Source of the DNA: Methylobacter luteus IMV-B-3098
Lineage (GTDB): Bacteria; Pseudomonadota; Gammaproteobacteria; Methylococcales; Methylomonadaceae
Length of the DNA stretch: 64,000 nucleotides
NCBI RefSeq assembly: GCF_000427625.1
Contig: NZ_KE386569.1
Location: forward strand, 3,942,313-4,006,312
Direction: 5' to 3'
This document shows positions 35,454 through 45,406 of this stretch, one piece after another (position 1 is the first letter of the stretch; each line of letters begins with the position of its first letter). The position numbers were made by a program, and so were the translations under genes. The notes beneath the pieces are model-generated. The model did not search any database, had not been told where the DNA came from, and saw only the letters and a list, made by a program, of their open reading frames with translations.

Positions 35454-36938
35454 TCAGAACGGATAGGCACGCGGCGTATGCTGCACCGAAATCCAGTGCG
35501 TGGAAGTGAATTCATCGATAATCCACTCGCCGCCAAACCGTCCGATGCCGGAGTTTTTTTCGCCGCCAAATGCCGCGTGAGCCTCGTCGATCAACGGCGT
35601 GTCGTTGACATGGGTCATGCCGGCCTCGACCGCTTGCGCAAAGCGTACGCCGCGCTCCAGGTCGTCGGTAAAGACAGCACTTGAGAGCCCGTAGTCAGTC
35701 GCATTCGCGAGCAGCAGCGCGTCGTCTTCATTCCGGGCGCGCAGGATCGGCACGACCGGACCGAAGGATTCTTCGCGGGCCAGCACGTTGTCAGGCGAGA
35801 CATCGGTAAACACATGCGGCGGCAACAACTGTCCGTCAGGTTCGCCGCCGACCATCATCCGGGCGCCATCGCGCTTCGCCTGCTCGATCCTGTCGACGAT
35901 GCCGTGCAGCTGCGAAGCGTTGATGATCGGGCCGACGGCCGTCTTGATATCGTTCGGATCGCCCGTCTTCAGGCCGCGGACGTGTTCCACGAAGCGCTCG
36001 ACAAAGGTATCGTGCAGGCTGTCGTCGACAATGATGCGATTGATGCTCATGCAAATCTGCCCCTGATGCAGAAAGCGCCCGAACACAGCGGTGCGAACCG
36101 CCAGGTCGACATCGGCGTCGTCCAGCACCACGAACGGACTGTTGCCGCCGAGTTCAAGGGCAACGCGCTTGATATGCGTGCCGCCCATAGCAATGCGGCC
36201 GATACCTCGGCCTACCGCGGTCGAGCCGGTGAACGAAATAAGCCGGGGCAGCGGATGCTCGACGAAGTGATCGCCGATTTCACTGCCCGCGCCGACCGTC
36301 ACATTGAGAACACCCGAAGGCAGGCCGGCCTCCTCGAATATTTTCGCCAACAGCAGGCCGCCGCTTACTGGCGTGTCGCTCGCCGGTTTGACGACTACGG
36401 CGTTGCCCAGCGCCAGCGCCGGTGCCAGCGAGCGCTGTGTCAGATGCAAGGGGAAATTCCATGGACTGATGATGCCGATCACGCCCAACGGACGGCGATA
36501 GATCCGGTTCTCTTTGCCGGCGATATCCGAGGTCAGAATACGGCCGGCGGCGCGATAGGGAAACGAAGCAGCCTCAAGCGTGATGGCCCGCGCACTTTCC
36601 CATTCAATGATCGCCTTCAGCCGCGTCGAACCCGCCTCACGGATCAGCCACGAAATGATTTCCTCGCGGCGGGCATCGAAGAGCCGCACCACATTATGCA
36701 GGACCAGGGCGCGTTCCGCCGGCGCTGTAGCCGCCCAGGCTTTCTGAACCGCTCCCGCCGACTCATAGGCGTCATCCACATCCTGCACGGACGCCAGAGG
36801 GATCTCGACCAGGGTTTCGCCGTTAAAAGGGTTGGTATCTGTCTGACTTCGAGTGGAGCGACCGGTACGCCATCGCCCGCCGATCGGCTGGGCCTCAAAT
36901 CCGGAATAGGCCCCAGGGGACTGCTTTGTATCGCTCAT
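35454..36938 (-). CDS. Aldehyde dehydrogenase, vanillin/4-hydroxybenzaldehyde dehydrogenase type
   Basis: A protein of 494 residues of the NAD(P)-dependent ALDH superfamily. [20 protein letters not shown] is the cofactor region, [16 protein letters not shown] the glycine loop, [20 protein letters not shown] has the catalytic Glu, and [20 protein letters not shown] has the nucleophilic Cys. [20 protein letters not shown] and [17 protein letters not shown] are family C-terminal motifs. Overall it resembles vanillin and benzaldehyde dehydrogenases, which turn the aldehyde made by the upstream hydroxylase into the acid. AGGAG precedes the ATG. It is the first gene of the cluster on the minus strand. 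Confidence 0.9.
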   Translation of the reverse strand: MSDTKQSPGAYSGFEAQPIGGRWRTGRSTRSQTDTNPFNGETLVEIPLASVQDVDDAYESAGAVQKAWAATAPAERALVLHNVVRLFDARREEIISWLIREAGSTRLKAIIEWESARAITLEAASFPYRAAGRILTSDIAGKENRIYRRPLGVIGIISPWNFPLHLTQRSLAPALALGNAVVVKPASDTPVSGGLLLAKIFEEAGLPSGVLNVTVGAGSEIGDHFVEHPLPRLISFTGSTAVGRGIGRIAMGGTHIKRVALELGGNSPFVVLDDADVDLAVRTAVFGRFLHQGQICMSINRIIVDDSLHDTFVERFVEHVRGLKTGDPNDIKTAVGPIINASQLHGIVDRIEQAKRDGARMMVGGEPDGQLLPPHVFTDVSPDNVLAREESFGPVVPILRARNEDDALLLANATDYGLSSAVFTDDLERGVRFAQAVEAGMTHVNDTPLIDEAHAAFGGEKNSGIGRFGGEWIIDEFTSTHWISVQHTPRAYPF

Positions 36939-37580
36939 GATGCGACTCCTGTTTAAATTTGTGACGACACCAGAACTTTGGCAATTTGTGCCTAAGTTGT
37001 TGTTCTACATTTTTAAACTGTCCCCGAGTGTGCCTCTAAACGCTTTTATTGTCAATCTAACAAATCATCTATGGCGACACTGCTTTTCTGTTTCCTGATT
37101 CCCGGTTTTAAGCGGTTCATCGAGTCGCCCAGGGCGAATGAATTCGCCCCTACATAAATGCTGATTTTCATCGACAAATCGGAAAGTTATTTTTAACCGA
37201 ATCCTTAGCTCCGATTCAGACATAAAGCCCGGAGAACAAAAGAGATTGGAAAAGGGGAGCAGTACGGCAACATCCCGACCTGAACATGACGCAGCTGATT
37301 GCCCTGAGCGGCTACGGCCGGAAGATGGATCGTGAGCCGGACTAGACCGTACTTCAATCATTGAAGACCCAATCTTCAGCATGGATACCCGGCACATGCT
37401 GTCATGCCGCTCGCTGGACTTCACCCCCCAAATATCGTTCATGACAGCGGTAATCCTTATCTAGGGAATGGGCAAATATACCCTTCGACAAAGTTGCGAA
37501 TGATTGACCCCATACCCGCTGCTAAGTTAGACAGTAATGGCACGAATAGAAATCAAGCCAAAAAAGCGAATAATAATTGG
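36939..37580. other. Intergenic region upstream of the aldehyde dehydrogenase
   Basis: About 640 bp that should contain the promoter of the alkylphenol operon. A GCGAATGAATTCGCCC palindromic segment near 37132 resembles part of the dispersed repeat family. An open frame on the minus strand (37065-37442) shows no protein resemblance. No regulator gene accompanies the cluster here. Confidence 0.5.
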
Positions 37581-37770
37581 TGTTACGCAGATAGTTTGCC
37601 CATGCCTGTAGGGTCGAATTAACTTGAGCCCTGGGGTATTCGACCCGGGACGCCGATTGTGTTTTTTGTTTAGTGCGAATACCCAAAGGGCACAAGTGAA
37701 TTCGCACCTACACCGCTGTAGTGCTCGGGAGCGGCAAACGGCATAAAAAGCTGCCCGTGCGTAACATCAG
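37581..37770. mobile_element. MITE-like element, copy B of the 248-bp family, inverted
   Basis: The sequence TGTTACGCAGATAGTTTGCC at the left is the degraded reverse complement of the right end of copy A, and GCTCGGGAGCGGCAAACGGC-type sequence ending in GCGTAACATCAG (37759-37770) matches its left end. Copies A and B bracket the cupin and alkylphenol cluster in opposite orientations. Confidence 0.82.
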
Positions 37771-37847
37771 TTAAAGATCCAAAACAGTATCTCTAGGCGA
37801 TCAATATAATTATTTGGCTGTAGCATTGATAATTAGGAGAAGCCCCT

Positions 37848-38381
37848 ATGAAAATTTTGTCAGGATGCACCCAAAAAACACGCGTCGTGCTAAGTGCCAT
37901 CGCGTTCTCTACGCTCAGCCTGGCAGGAGAAAGTGCGCTGGCCCAGGCTACGGAGGCAGTGATTACCAATGGGGTGACGAATCCCGTGCAAATTCGGGAT
38001 ACCGCGGGCATTGGCGTGAATCCGTACCAGAACCAGGCGAGCATCAGTGATTCATCAACCTGTGCGCCGCAGTGCCGGTTGACTTTTCCCGCCGTGCCTG
38101 CAAATCAGCGTTTAGTCGTCACCTACGTTTCTGCCCAGTTGGATGCGACGAGCTCGGCCGTTTTGGAAGGTGGTGCCGAAACCCTTTTCCTCATTAAGAC
38201 AGGTACTACAGGAACAAATATTTCCTTACCGGTGACATTCTATTATGAACCAGGAGACACTCCGGTCATCCGGGTCTTTCAACAAAATAGTACGGCACGT
38301 ACCTCTTTGATCGGCCTTCTCGTCGGGCATCTCGTTCCTATTCAAGGAACTCAACCAGCGCAAACTGAACCAGCGCAGTAG
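37848..38381 (+). CDS. Secreted protein of unknown function
   Basis: A protein of 177 residues with a signal peptide (VVLSAIAFSTLSLAGESALA, cleavage near residue 33). The mature part is beta-rich (RLVVTYVSAQLDATSSAVLE, ETLFLIKTGTTGTNISLPVT) with one cysteine pair in STCAPQC. AGGAG lies nine bases upstream of the ATG. I recognise no family. Its stop is two bases from the stop of the P-type ATPase on the other strand, so the two genes leave no room for a terminator between them. Confidence 0.6.
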   Translation: MKILSGCTQKTRVVLSAIAFSTLSLAGESALAQATEAVITNGVTNPVQIRDTAGIGVNPYQNQASISDSSTCAPQCRLTFPAVPANQRLVVTYVSAQLDATSSAVLEGGAETLFLIKTGTTGTNISLPVTFYYEPGDTPVIRVFQQNSTARTSLIGLLVGHLVPIQGTQPAQTEPAQ

Positions 38382-38383
38382 CA

Positions 38384-41230
38384 TTAGTCGTAACTAGCGA
38401 CTCTATGGCCGCTGCGGCGCGAAATTCGTCTTCCTGCGTACGTGAACAGCTTGCTCAACTCGCGCAGCCACAGCACCGAACTCGCCACCGCCGCGCAGCG
38501 CAGCCAGTCGTCCGCGCTCAAGGCCACGGTTGAAAACGCCTGCTGCAGAAACGGCAGGTAAATCACCGCCGCCTGCAACAACAGCGACAGCAGAACCGCT
38601 CCCCACAGCCACTTGTTGGAAAACAGTCCGGCGAAAGCGCTCCGCTCGTCGGAGCGCGCATTGAAGACAGTGAAGAGCGAGAAGAACACCAGGGTGGTAA
38701 AGGCCATCGTCTGCGCATAACGCATCGTGCCGGCGCCTTCGATCAGGCCGCCGGGCAGGCTCGCATCCAGCATGAACAGCGTGCCGGCGGCCATGATCAG
38801 GCCGATATAGAAGATGCCCCACCACATGCCGCCGGTGATCACGCCTTCGGTTCGGGCGCGCGGCCGCTTCCTCATCACGTCCGCATCCGCGGGGTCCACG
38901 CCCAGCGCGAGCGCGGGCGCGCCGTCCGTCACCAGATTGATCCACAGGATATGCGTCGCCAGCAGCGGCAACGCCACGCCGCCCGTCGCCGTCAGCCCGA
39001 TGAAATCGGCCAGCAGCACGCCGAAAAACATCGTCATCACTTCGCCGATGTTCGACGACAGCAGGTAGCGCAGGAACTTTCGGATGTTCGAGAAGATGGC
39101 GCGCCCTTCCTCGACCGCCGCGACGATGGAGGCGAAATTGTCGTCCGCCAGCACGATGTCGCCGGCTTCCCTGGAAACGTCGGTGCCGGTGATGCCCATG
39201 GCCACGCCGATGTCGGCGGTTTTCAAGGCGGGGGCGTCGTTCACGCCGTCGCCGGTCATCGCCACGATGTCGCCCTGGGCCTGCAGGGCTTGCACGATCC
39301 GCAGCTTGTGTTCGGGATTGACCCGCGCGTAGACCGAGACTTCCCGCACCGTCCGTTCGCGCTCTTCCTCCGGCATTCTCTCGAGCTCGGCGCCGGTGAC
39401 GGCTCGCCCGTCGGTGGCGATGCCGAGTTCGGCGGCGATGATCGCAGCGGTTATGGGATGATCGCCCGTGATCATGAGCGGGCGTATCCCTGCCGCCTTC
39501 GCGCGGGCGACGGCGTCCTTCGCCTCGGCGCGCGGCGGGTCGATCATGCCGATCAGTCCCGCGAATACGAGATCCTGCTCGACATGCACGCCGATCTCGT
39601 CGGCTTCGAAGGCATCCGCCGGCCACAAGCGGACGGCGACGCCGAGCGTGCGCAGGGCTTCGCCGGCGAGCGCTTCATTGCTCCTCAAAATCTCCGCGCG
39701 CCGCGCGTCATCCAGGGGTCTGGCGCCTTCGCCGGCAAGCTCGCGCGAGCAGCGCGTAAGCAGCACGTCCGGCGCGCCCTTGGTGAAAACGACCAGGTCC
39801 TGCCGTTCGGCGTCCGTATGAATCGTCGTCATCAACTTGCGCTCGGACGAGAAGGGCACTTCGCCGACGCGCTCGAAGCGCGCATCCAGCGCTTCATCCG
39901 TCAGGCCCGCCTTGCGCGCCGCCACCAGGAGGGCGCCTTCGGTCGGATCGCCCAGCACCGCCCAGCGCCCGTCGCGCTCCTGCAAAACCGCGTTGTTGGC
40001 GCGGTCGCCGACGGCCAGCGCGCGCCGCAGCTCGGTCCTCAGCGCGTCGTCGATTTCGCCCGGCCCGTCGCGGGTAATTTCGCCCTCGGGCGCGTAGCCC
40101 GTGCCGCTCAGGCTCACCCGGCCGCTCGCCGTCACGACCGCGCGCACGGTCATCTCGTTCCGGGTCAGCGTGCCGGTCTTGTCTGAGGCGATGACGTTCG
40201 CCGAGCCGAGCGTCTCGACCGCCGCGAGATGGCGCACGATGGCGTGCCGCCTGGCCATGCGCTGAACGCCTATGGCGAGCACGGCCGTCACCACCGCCGG
40301 CAGGCCTTCCGGCACCGCCGCGACCGCAAGCGCCACGCCCAGGATGAGCACGTCGAAGAGCGCCGCGAAACCGCGCACCTCTTCGACGAGGATGATCGTG
40401 GCAATCATCACGATCGCGATGACGACGACGATCAGCCCCAGCAGCCTGCCGACGCGGGCGAGCTCTTTTTGCAGCGGCGTGGTCTCTTCCGGAGCCTCTT
40501 CCAGCATCCCGGCAATATGCCCCATCTGGGTCTGCATGCCGGTCGCCGTGACCACCGCCTTGCCCCGGCCATAAGTCGCCGCCGTGCCGCTGAAGATCAT
40601 GTTGTCCTGGTCGCCGAGCGGCATCTCTTCCGCGATTGCGGCGATTTCCTTCGTCACCGGCAGGCTCTCGCCCGTGAGCGCCGCCTCGGCGGCCTGCAGC
40701 GCCGTCGACTGGATCAGCCGCGCGTCGGCGGGGACGGTGTCGCCTTCCTCGATCAGGATGATGTCGCCGGGCACCAACTCGGACGCCGGAATGCTTCGCC
40801 GCGTACCGTCCCGAACGACGTTGGCGCGCGCCGCCGATATCCGGCGCAAAGCCGCCACCGCTGCCTCGGCCCGCGACTGCTGGATGTAGCCCATGACCGC
40901 ATTGAGCAGCACGACCGCGAGGATGGCGATGGCTTCATAAGGCAGCGCGGAGTCGCGCTCGATGAACCACAGCCCCGCCGAGATCAGGGTGGCGATGAGC
41001 AGCAGGATGACGAGCGCATCCTTGAACTGTGAGAAAAACTTCTTCCAGGCGGATACCGGCTTTTCCTTCGCCAGTTCGTTCCGGCCGTGACGATCGAGCC
41101 GCGCACGCGCCTCTGTCTCGTCCAGGCCGCCATGAGGGTCGGTAGCGAGCGCGGCCAGGACTGCCTCCGCCGGCTGCCGATAGGGAGCGGTCCCGGGCTG
41201 CCGGACAGGTGGGCGCTCATTTTTTTTCAT
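38384..41230 (-). CDS. Cation-transporting P-type ATPase (type II)
   Basis: A protein of 948 residues from the ATG at 41230, inside the last codons of ftsH; a longer frame to 41317 has no support. Motifs in order: cation-ATPase N-terminal domain (PAEAVLAALATDPHGGLDET), ALTGES in the actuator domain, PEGLPAVVTAVLAIGVQRMA in transmembrane helix 4, ASDKTGTLTRNEMTV with the phosphorylated Asp, and TGDGVNDAPALKTADIGVAM in the P domain, then the C-terminal membrane domain. PEGLP is the type II signature (Ca2+ or Na+/K+-like); the transported ion is not known. Last gene of the oxidase operon. Confidence 0.93.
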   Translation of the reverse strand: MKKNERPPVRQPGTAPYRQPAEAVLAALATDPHGGLDETEARARLDRHGRNELAKEKPVSAWKKFFSQFKDALVILLLIATLISAGLWFIERDSALPYEAIAILAVVLLNAVMGYIQQSRAEAAVAALRRISAARANVVRDGTRRSIPASELVPGDIILIEEGDTVPADARLIQSTALQAAEAALTGESLPVTKEIAAIAEEMPLGDQDNMIFSGTAATYGRGKAVVTATGMQTQMGHIAGMLEEAPEETTPLQKELARVGRLLGLIVVVIAIVMIATIILVEEVRGFAALFDVLILGVALAVAAVPEGLPAVVTAVLAIGVQRMARRHAIVRHLAAVETLGSANVIASDKTGTLTRNEMTVRAVVTASGRVSLSGTGYAPEGEITRDGPGEIDDALRTELRRALAVGDRANNAVLQERDGRWAVLGDPTEGALLVAARKAGLTDEALDARFERVGEVPFSSERKLMTTIHTDAERQDLVVFTKGAPDVLLTRCSRELAGEGARPLDDARRAEILRSNEALAGEALRTLGVAVRLWPADAFEADEIGVHVEQDLVFAGLIGMIDPPRAEAKDAVARAKAAGIRPLMITGDHPITAAIIAAELGIATDGRAVTGAELERMPEEERERTVREVSVYARVNPEHKLRIVQALQAQGDIVAMTGDGVNDAPALKTADIGVAMGITGTDVSREAGDIVLADDNFASIVAAVEEGRAIFSNIRKFLRYLLSSNIGEVMTMFFGVLLADFIGLTATGGVALPLLATHILWINLVTDGAPALALGVDPADADVMRKRPRARTEGVITGGMWWGIFYIGLIMAAGTLFMLDASLPGGLIEGAGTMRYAQTMAFTTLVFFSLFTVFNARSDERSAFAGLFSNKWLWGAVLLSLLLQAAVIYLPFLQQAFSTVALSADDWLRCAAVASSVLWLRELSKLFTYAGRRISRRSGHRVASYD

Positions 41231-43262
41231 CGGCAACCGGCAAGGGACGGTTTTCCAGCGCGGGCGCGGGAGGGAGTCCGGTGACTTCCAGGATTTCCTG
41301 CTCATTAAGTGTCTCACGCGTGAGCAACGCCTCGACCAGCGCGTCGAGTTCCCGGCGATGGACCCTCAAAAGACTCGTCGCCTGAGCGTAGCTCTCGCTG
41401 ATGATTCTTTGCACCTCGGCGTCGATGATGCGGGCGGTCTCATCGCTGAAGGGCCTGGTGCCGCCGCCGTATCCGCCGATGGCGCTCAGGTAGGGATTCT
41501 CGCGGGGCGCGAGCTGCACCATCCCGAGCTTGTCGCTCATGCCCCAGCGCGTGACCATGTTGCGGGCCAGTTGGGTGGCCTGCTCGATGTCGTTCTCGGC
41601 GCCGGTGGTCCGGGTGCCGTACACGACCTCCTCGGCCGCGCGCCCGCCCAGCATGCCGACGATTTTCGCGCGCAGATAGGCTTCGGGATAGTTGTAACGG
41701 TCTGCCTGGGGCCGCTGATAGGTCACCCCGAGCGCCTGCCCGCGCGGCACGATCGTGACCCGGTGCACCGGATCGGCGTCGGGCACGACCAGGCCGAGGA
41801 TGGCGTGTCCGCTCTCGTGATAGGCGATGCGCTCCTTGTCCGCGCGGCTCAGGAGCAGCGGGCGCTCGGGACCGAGCACGATCTTTTCCAGCGAGTCCAG
41901 AAAGTCCTTCTGATAGACTTCGTTCTGCTCGCGGCGCGCCGCCAGCAGCGCCGCCTCGTTGACGAGGTTCTTCAGGTCGGCACCCGAGAGTCCGGGCGTC
42001 GTCGCGGCCAGTTCGCCCAGGCTGACATCGCCGGCGAGCGGCACCTGGCGGGTGTGAACCTTGAGAATCGCCTCGCGGCCGGTCTTGTCCGGCAGGTTCA
42101 CCACCACGCGCCGGTCGAAGCGCCCGGGCCGGAGCAGCGCGCGGTCCAGCACATCGGGCTGGTTGGTCGCGGACAGCACGATGATGCCTTCGCGGCCGGA
42201 GAAACCGTCCATCTCGGTCAGAATCTGCTGCAGCGTCTGTTCGTGCTCGCTGGCGCCGCCCATCGCCACTTGCCCGCGCGCGCGGCCTATGGCGTCGATC
42301 TCGTCGATGAAGATGATCGCCGGCGCATGCTCGCGCGCCTGTTTGAACAGATCCCGCACGCGCGCCGCGCCCACGCCGACGATCATCTCCACGAACTCGG
42401 ACGCGCTCATCGAGAAGAACGGCACGCCGGCTTCCCCGGCGACGGCCTTCGCCAGCAAGGTCTTTCCGGTCCCCGGCGCGCCGATCAGCAGCACGCCTTT
42501 CGGCGCGCTGCCGCCCAGACGGGTGTATTTACCCGGGGACTTCAGGAAATCCACGATCTCGACCAGTTCGTTCTTCGCTTCGTCAATGCCGGCCACGTCG
42601 TCGAAGGTGACCTTGGTGCCCGCCGTCTGGTCGTAGAGGCGGGCCTTGCTCCTGCCGATGCCCATGAGTCCGCCCATGCCGCCCATGCCGCCCTGCTGCG
42701 AGGCTCGACGGTAGATCCATACATAAAACAGGATGATCAGCAGCGCCGGACCGAAGCCGAACAGGAGCGTGGCCCAGAAGCCGCCCTCCCGGATCGGCAC
42801 CGCGCTGATCTCGACCTTGTGGCCAATCAGGAACTCCTCCAGTCCGGGGTCCACGAACGCGGGCAGTTCGGTCGTGAAGGTGTCCGCCGTTTGGGGCTCG
42901 GGCTCAGACGGCCGCCGGGCGCCGGATGTCTTCTCATCGACTTCCGGCGGCCAGGTAACTGGCGCGGCAAAACGGCCCTCGATGCTCGCTCCGTGGCTGT
43001 AAATCGACTTGACGTTGCCTTTCGCGACCTCTTCCTTGAAGGTGGTATAGGGGATGGTGAGCGCCTCGCCCGCCTCCGGGAAGATAATCTTCATCAGCAT
43101 ATAGTTGATGAGCAGGATGATCAGAAATGTCAGCCAGGTCTTGCGCGGCGGAATGTTCTTCCATCCGTCGCCCTTCGGTTGCTCCGGCCGGCCGCCTTCA
43201 GGCTGGACGGGTTCGTCGGATGCCGGGTCGCTGTTGCGTGGTGGTTGTGTCTGCCAATTCAT
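41217..43262 (-). CDS. ftsH: ATP-dependent zinc metalloprotease FtsH (accessory copy)
   Basis: A protein of 681 residues. Two membrane segments ([18 protein letters not shown] near 43-60 and [20 protein letters not shown] near 158-177) flank a periplasmic domain. The AAA core has [20 protein letters not shown] (Walker A) and [16 protein letters not shown] (Walker B), then the second region of homology ([16 protein letters not shown]). The zinc site is [12 protein letters not shown]. FtsH degrades membrane and regulatory proteins. It sits in a respiratory operon, not beside rlmE/folP where the housekeeping ftsH of gammaproteobacteria lies, so it is probably a second copy. AGGAG precedes the ATG; the next gene overlaps its end by 14 bp. 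Confidence 0.93.
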   Translation of the reverse strand: MNWQTQPPRNSDPASDEPVQPEGGRPEQPKGDGWKNIPPRKTWLTFLIILLINYMLMKIIFPEAGEALTIPYTTFKEEVAKGNVKSIYSHGASIEGRFAAPVTWPPEVDEKTSGARRPSEPEPQTADTFTTELPAFVDPGLEEFLIGHKVEISAVPIREGGFWATLLFGFGPALLIILFYVWIYRRASQQGGMGGMGGLMGIGRSKARLYDQTAGTKVTFDDVAGIDEAKNELVEIVDFLKSPGKYTRLGGSAPKGVLLIGAPGTGKTLLAKAVAGEAGVPFFSMSASEFVEMIVGVGAARVRDLFKQAREHAPAIIFIDEIDAIGRARGQVAMGGASEHEQTLQQILTEMDGFSGREGIIVLSATNQPDVLDRALLRPGRFDRRVVVNLPDKTGREAILKVHTRQVPLAGDVSLGELAATTPGLSGADLKNLVNEAALLAARREQNEVYQKDFLDSLEKIVLGPERPLLLSRADKERIAYHESGHAILGLVVPDADPVHRVTIVPRGQALGVTYQRPQADRYNYPEAYLRAKIVGMLGGRAAEEVVYGTRTTGAENDIEQATQLARNMVTRWGMSDKLGMVQLAPRENPYLSAIGGYGGGTRPFSDETARIIDAEVQRIISESYAQATSLLRVHRRELDALVEALLTRETLNEQEILEVTGLPPAPALENRPLPVADEKK

Positions 43263-43281
43263 GATAACTCCTATGACGTGT

Positions 43282-44394
43282 TTATCTTTCCGCTCCCGCG
43301 GAATTGGGCACGGCGCTCTGCCGCGCGAAAAAACGAGCCAAAGGCTCGATCATGCGTTCGGGAATGCGGCGCGCGATCACCGGCATGGGCAAATTCGGCT
43401 TGCGCGCATCGACAATGGTCTCATCCCCGCGCCATCGGCGGAGCCGGGCGGCAAGATACTCCGGCTTCTGGCCGGCCAGCGTCGGATAGTCGGGGCGTTT
43501 GCCCGGTGCGTGGCATCTGGAGCAGGGCGGCAGATTGGCCTCCTTCAAACCGTTTGCGAAGATGCGTTCGGCCAATCGGTCATCCGCCGTCAGATCGGCG
43601 GAAGCAGTCATCCTGGCTTTGGCCAGGCCGCCCGGCAAGCCAGCGTAATGCTTCGCCAGCGCTTGCATGAGATCGGTGTCCAGCCGGGCGGCGGCCGCTC
43701 CCATCACGCCGCTGGTTCGTTTGCCCGAAGCATAGGCATTGAGGGCCCTCAACAAGTAGCCCGGCTTCTGGCCGACCAGAATCGGAATATCGGGCTGCCC
43801 GCGCCCGTCGTCGGCATGGCAGCGCTCACAATCGGGCAACGCATCTTCCTGCCGCACCGGCTTGCCGCCGGCGATGCGTCCGTCGGGTCCATAGGCGAGC
43901 GCGCGATATTCGGCCGGCGTCATGTCCGGCAGCCGACGCACGAAGGCGGCCATGCGGCGGATCTCGTCATCCCGATCCAGCGCGGGCCAAGCGGGCATGG
44001 CGGTAAACTTCACGCCGTGCTTCACGATCCAGAAAAGCTGTCGGTCGGTCCAGGAATGAGCGGTCGCGGCCAGATCGGGCGCCCCCGGTGTCGCGCCCTT
44101 CATGACACGGGCCGGCTGTTCGCCCGGCGCGCCGTGACAGAAGGCGCAATTGGCGGCGTAGTGGCCGGCGGCGGAGGTCAGGCCGCCGGCATCGGCCGCG
44201 GGCTCGTCCACCGTCAGCGCGGCATAGGTGCGGACCGTGTTGCGCATCGACCAGTGGAGAAACCAGTCGGTGATCGCCCAATGGCCGGTCGAGGCGCCGA
44301 TGTTGAGGACGCCCGACCAGGCGATCGCCATGGCGAGCATGAACAGCGCCGCCGCCGTGGCAAGCGCCCGCTTCCAGGTGATCTTCAGGACCAT
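43282..44394 (-). CDS. Three-haem cytochrome c with membrane anchor
   Basis: A protein of 370 residues from the ATG at 44394 (a longer frame starts in an unrelated reading of ctaG). One N-terminal membrane helix (ALATAAALFMLAMAIAWSGV, residues 10-29) is followed by three c-type haem sites: CAFCH, CERCH and CSRCH. Each has a downstream Met candidate (FTAMPAWP for the first). It is likely a membrane-anchored periplasmic electron carrier for the cytochrome c oxidase encoded upstream. Its start overlaps the stop of ctaG by 10 bp. Confidence 0.88.
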   Translation of the reverse strand: MVLKITWKRALATAAALFMLAMAIAWSGVLNIGASTGHWAITDWFLHWSMRNTVRTYAALTVDEPAADAGGLTSAAGHYAANCAFCHGAPGEQPARVMKGATPGAPDLAATAHSWTDRQLFWIVKHGVKFTAMPAWPALDRDDEIRRMAAFVRRLPDMTPAEYRALAYGPDGRIAGGKPVRQEDALPDCERCHADDGRGQPDIPILVGQKPGYLLRALNAYASGKRTSGVMGAAAARLDTDLMQALAKHYAGLPGGLAKARMTASADLTADDRLAERIFANGLKEANLPPCSRCHAPGKRPDYPTLAGQKPEYLAARLRRWRGDETIVDARKPNLPMPVIARRIPERMIEPLARFFARQSAVPNSAGAER

Positions 44395-45020
44395 TGCCGC
44401 GCCCCCTGCGGACGATTGCTCCGCAACAGACGGAAGAGCAGCGCCAGCCCGCCGGACAGATAGCTGCCGGCACCGGCCAGCAGCATGATGACACCGCCCA
44501 GTTGCTGATCGACGATCGGCGACAGCGTGGTTCCGAGGCAAGTGAAACCGGTCGTGCCGAACAGCGTGCGCGGGGCCAAGGTTATGAGCGTCCCCAGTAG
44601 CGTCATGTGCATCGTGGTCAGCAGCAGCGCGATAATGCCGGCGGCGCGGCGCTCGCTGTTGCCGGCATCGCGCGTCCCCAGGCAGGCGCTCCACAGCAGC
44701 AGGCCCGCGGCCAGGAACATCGCCTGTTCCAGCGCCAGGCCGGCCGCGCTTCCGGCGGCAAAGGCGCGCGCGGCAGGCAAATGCCAGCCCCACACGACGA
44801 GCAGTTCGATCAGCGACATCGGCAAAGGCGCGACAGCGAGCGGCCAGCGCGAAGCGGGATCGGCCCGCGTACCGGCGAGCCCCAAAGCCATGAGCGGTGC
44901 CGCGACCGCCACGGCCGCCATGTGCGCCGCCATGTGCGCAGTCATGCCATGGCCCGATGCGGCGACGCCCCAGGCCGCCGCAAGCACGGCAACGCCGGCG
45001 GCGAAAGCCGGGCGCCTCAT
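44385..45020 (-). CDS. ctaG: Cytochrome c oxidase assembly protein, CtaG (caa3) type
   Basis: A protein of 211 residues from the ATG at 45020, which overlaps the preceding stop in ATGA; the TTG at 45026 is less likely. Six hydrophobic helices are visible. GMTAHMAAHMAAVAVAAPLM has the His-rich stretch of the caa3_CtaG family (PF09678 type), and HMTLLGTLITLAPRTLFGTT plus LSPIVDQQLGGVIMLLAG are its other signatures. In Bacillus, CtaG is needed for copper delivery to the caa3 oxidase. It is in the oxidase operon between a small membrane protein and the three-haem cytochrome. Confidence 0.88.
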   Translation of the reverse strand: MRRPAFAAGVAVLAAAWGVAASGHGMTAHMAAHMAAVAVAAPLMALGLAGTRADPASRWPLAVAPLPMSLIELLVVWGWHLPAARAFAAGSAAGLALEQAMFLAAGLLLWSACLGTRDAGNSERRAAGIIALLLTTMHMTLLGTLITLAPRTLFGTTGFTCLGTTLSPIVDQQLGGVIMLLAGAGSYLSGGLALLFRLLRSNRPQGARQWS

Positions 45021-45406
45021 CTGCAATCCTCAAAGACGAAGGCCGGCAGGGCCGTGAACAGGATGGCGACAAAGCTTAAGCCCGCCAGCATCAGCGTCGA
45101 TACGGCGAGGAAACGCAACCGGTCCTCGTCAGTGCTGTCCTGATACGGCGGCAGATCGCCCCGAACCCGCGACTGGGCCCAGGCGATATAGCCAAAAGCC
45201 ACGACCAGCAGCAACGCCACAACGGTCGCGACGGCGATTCCGGTGCGGATGTCGACGATGACCTCGGCCGACCCGCTCTTGGCGCAGCGAACGGCGGCGT
45301 AAACGTAGGAGAACAGAAAATGCAGCGCCCAGACCGTGGGCGGTACGACCAACATCCATAAAGAGGATTTCAATCGTTGCGCGAGTTTGTGGAGTTTACG
45401 AATCAT
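45017..45406 (-). CDS. Small membrane protein in the cytochrome oxidase operon
   Basis: A protein of 129 residues with three to four predicted membrane segments (WMLVVPPTVWALHFLFSYVY, GIAVATVVALLLVVAFGYIA, LAVSTLMLAGLSFVAILFTA). VWALHFLFSYV and CAKSG are short conserved-looking motifs. I do not know the family name. It overlaps ctaD (stop 45403-45405 within its ATG) and ctaG by ATGA on both sides, so it is firmly part of the operon and perhaps an accessory oxidase subunit. Confidence 0.7.
   Translation of the reverse strand: MIRKLHKLAQRLKSSLWMLVVPPTVWALHFLFSYVYAAVRCAKSGSAEVIVDIRTGIAVATVVALLLVVAFGYIAWAQSRVRGDLPPYQDSTDEDRLRFLAVSTLMLAGLSFVAILFTALPAFVFEDCR

Noticed and set aside
35814-36956. Plus-strand open frame of 380 codons opposite the aldehyde dehydrogenase
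   Set aside because: Antisense of a well-supported ALDH; low-complexity Arg/His/Gln-rich translation without motifs.
38403-43670. Several long frames on both strands over the P-type ATPase and ftsH
   Set aside because: Shadows of the real genes in G+C-rich DNA; translations are Arg- and Ala-rich and show no fold.
43282-45072. A longer version of the three-haem cytochrome gene beginning at 45072
   Set aside because: The extra 226 residues are an out-of-frame reading of ctaG; the ATG at 44394 starts with a proper membrane anchor.
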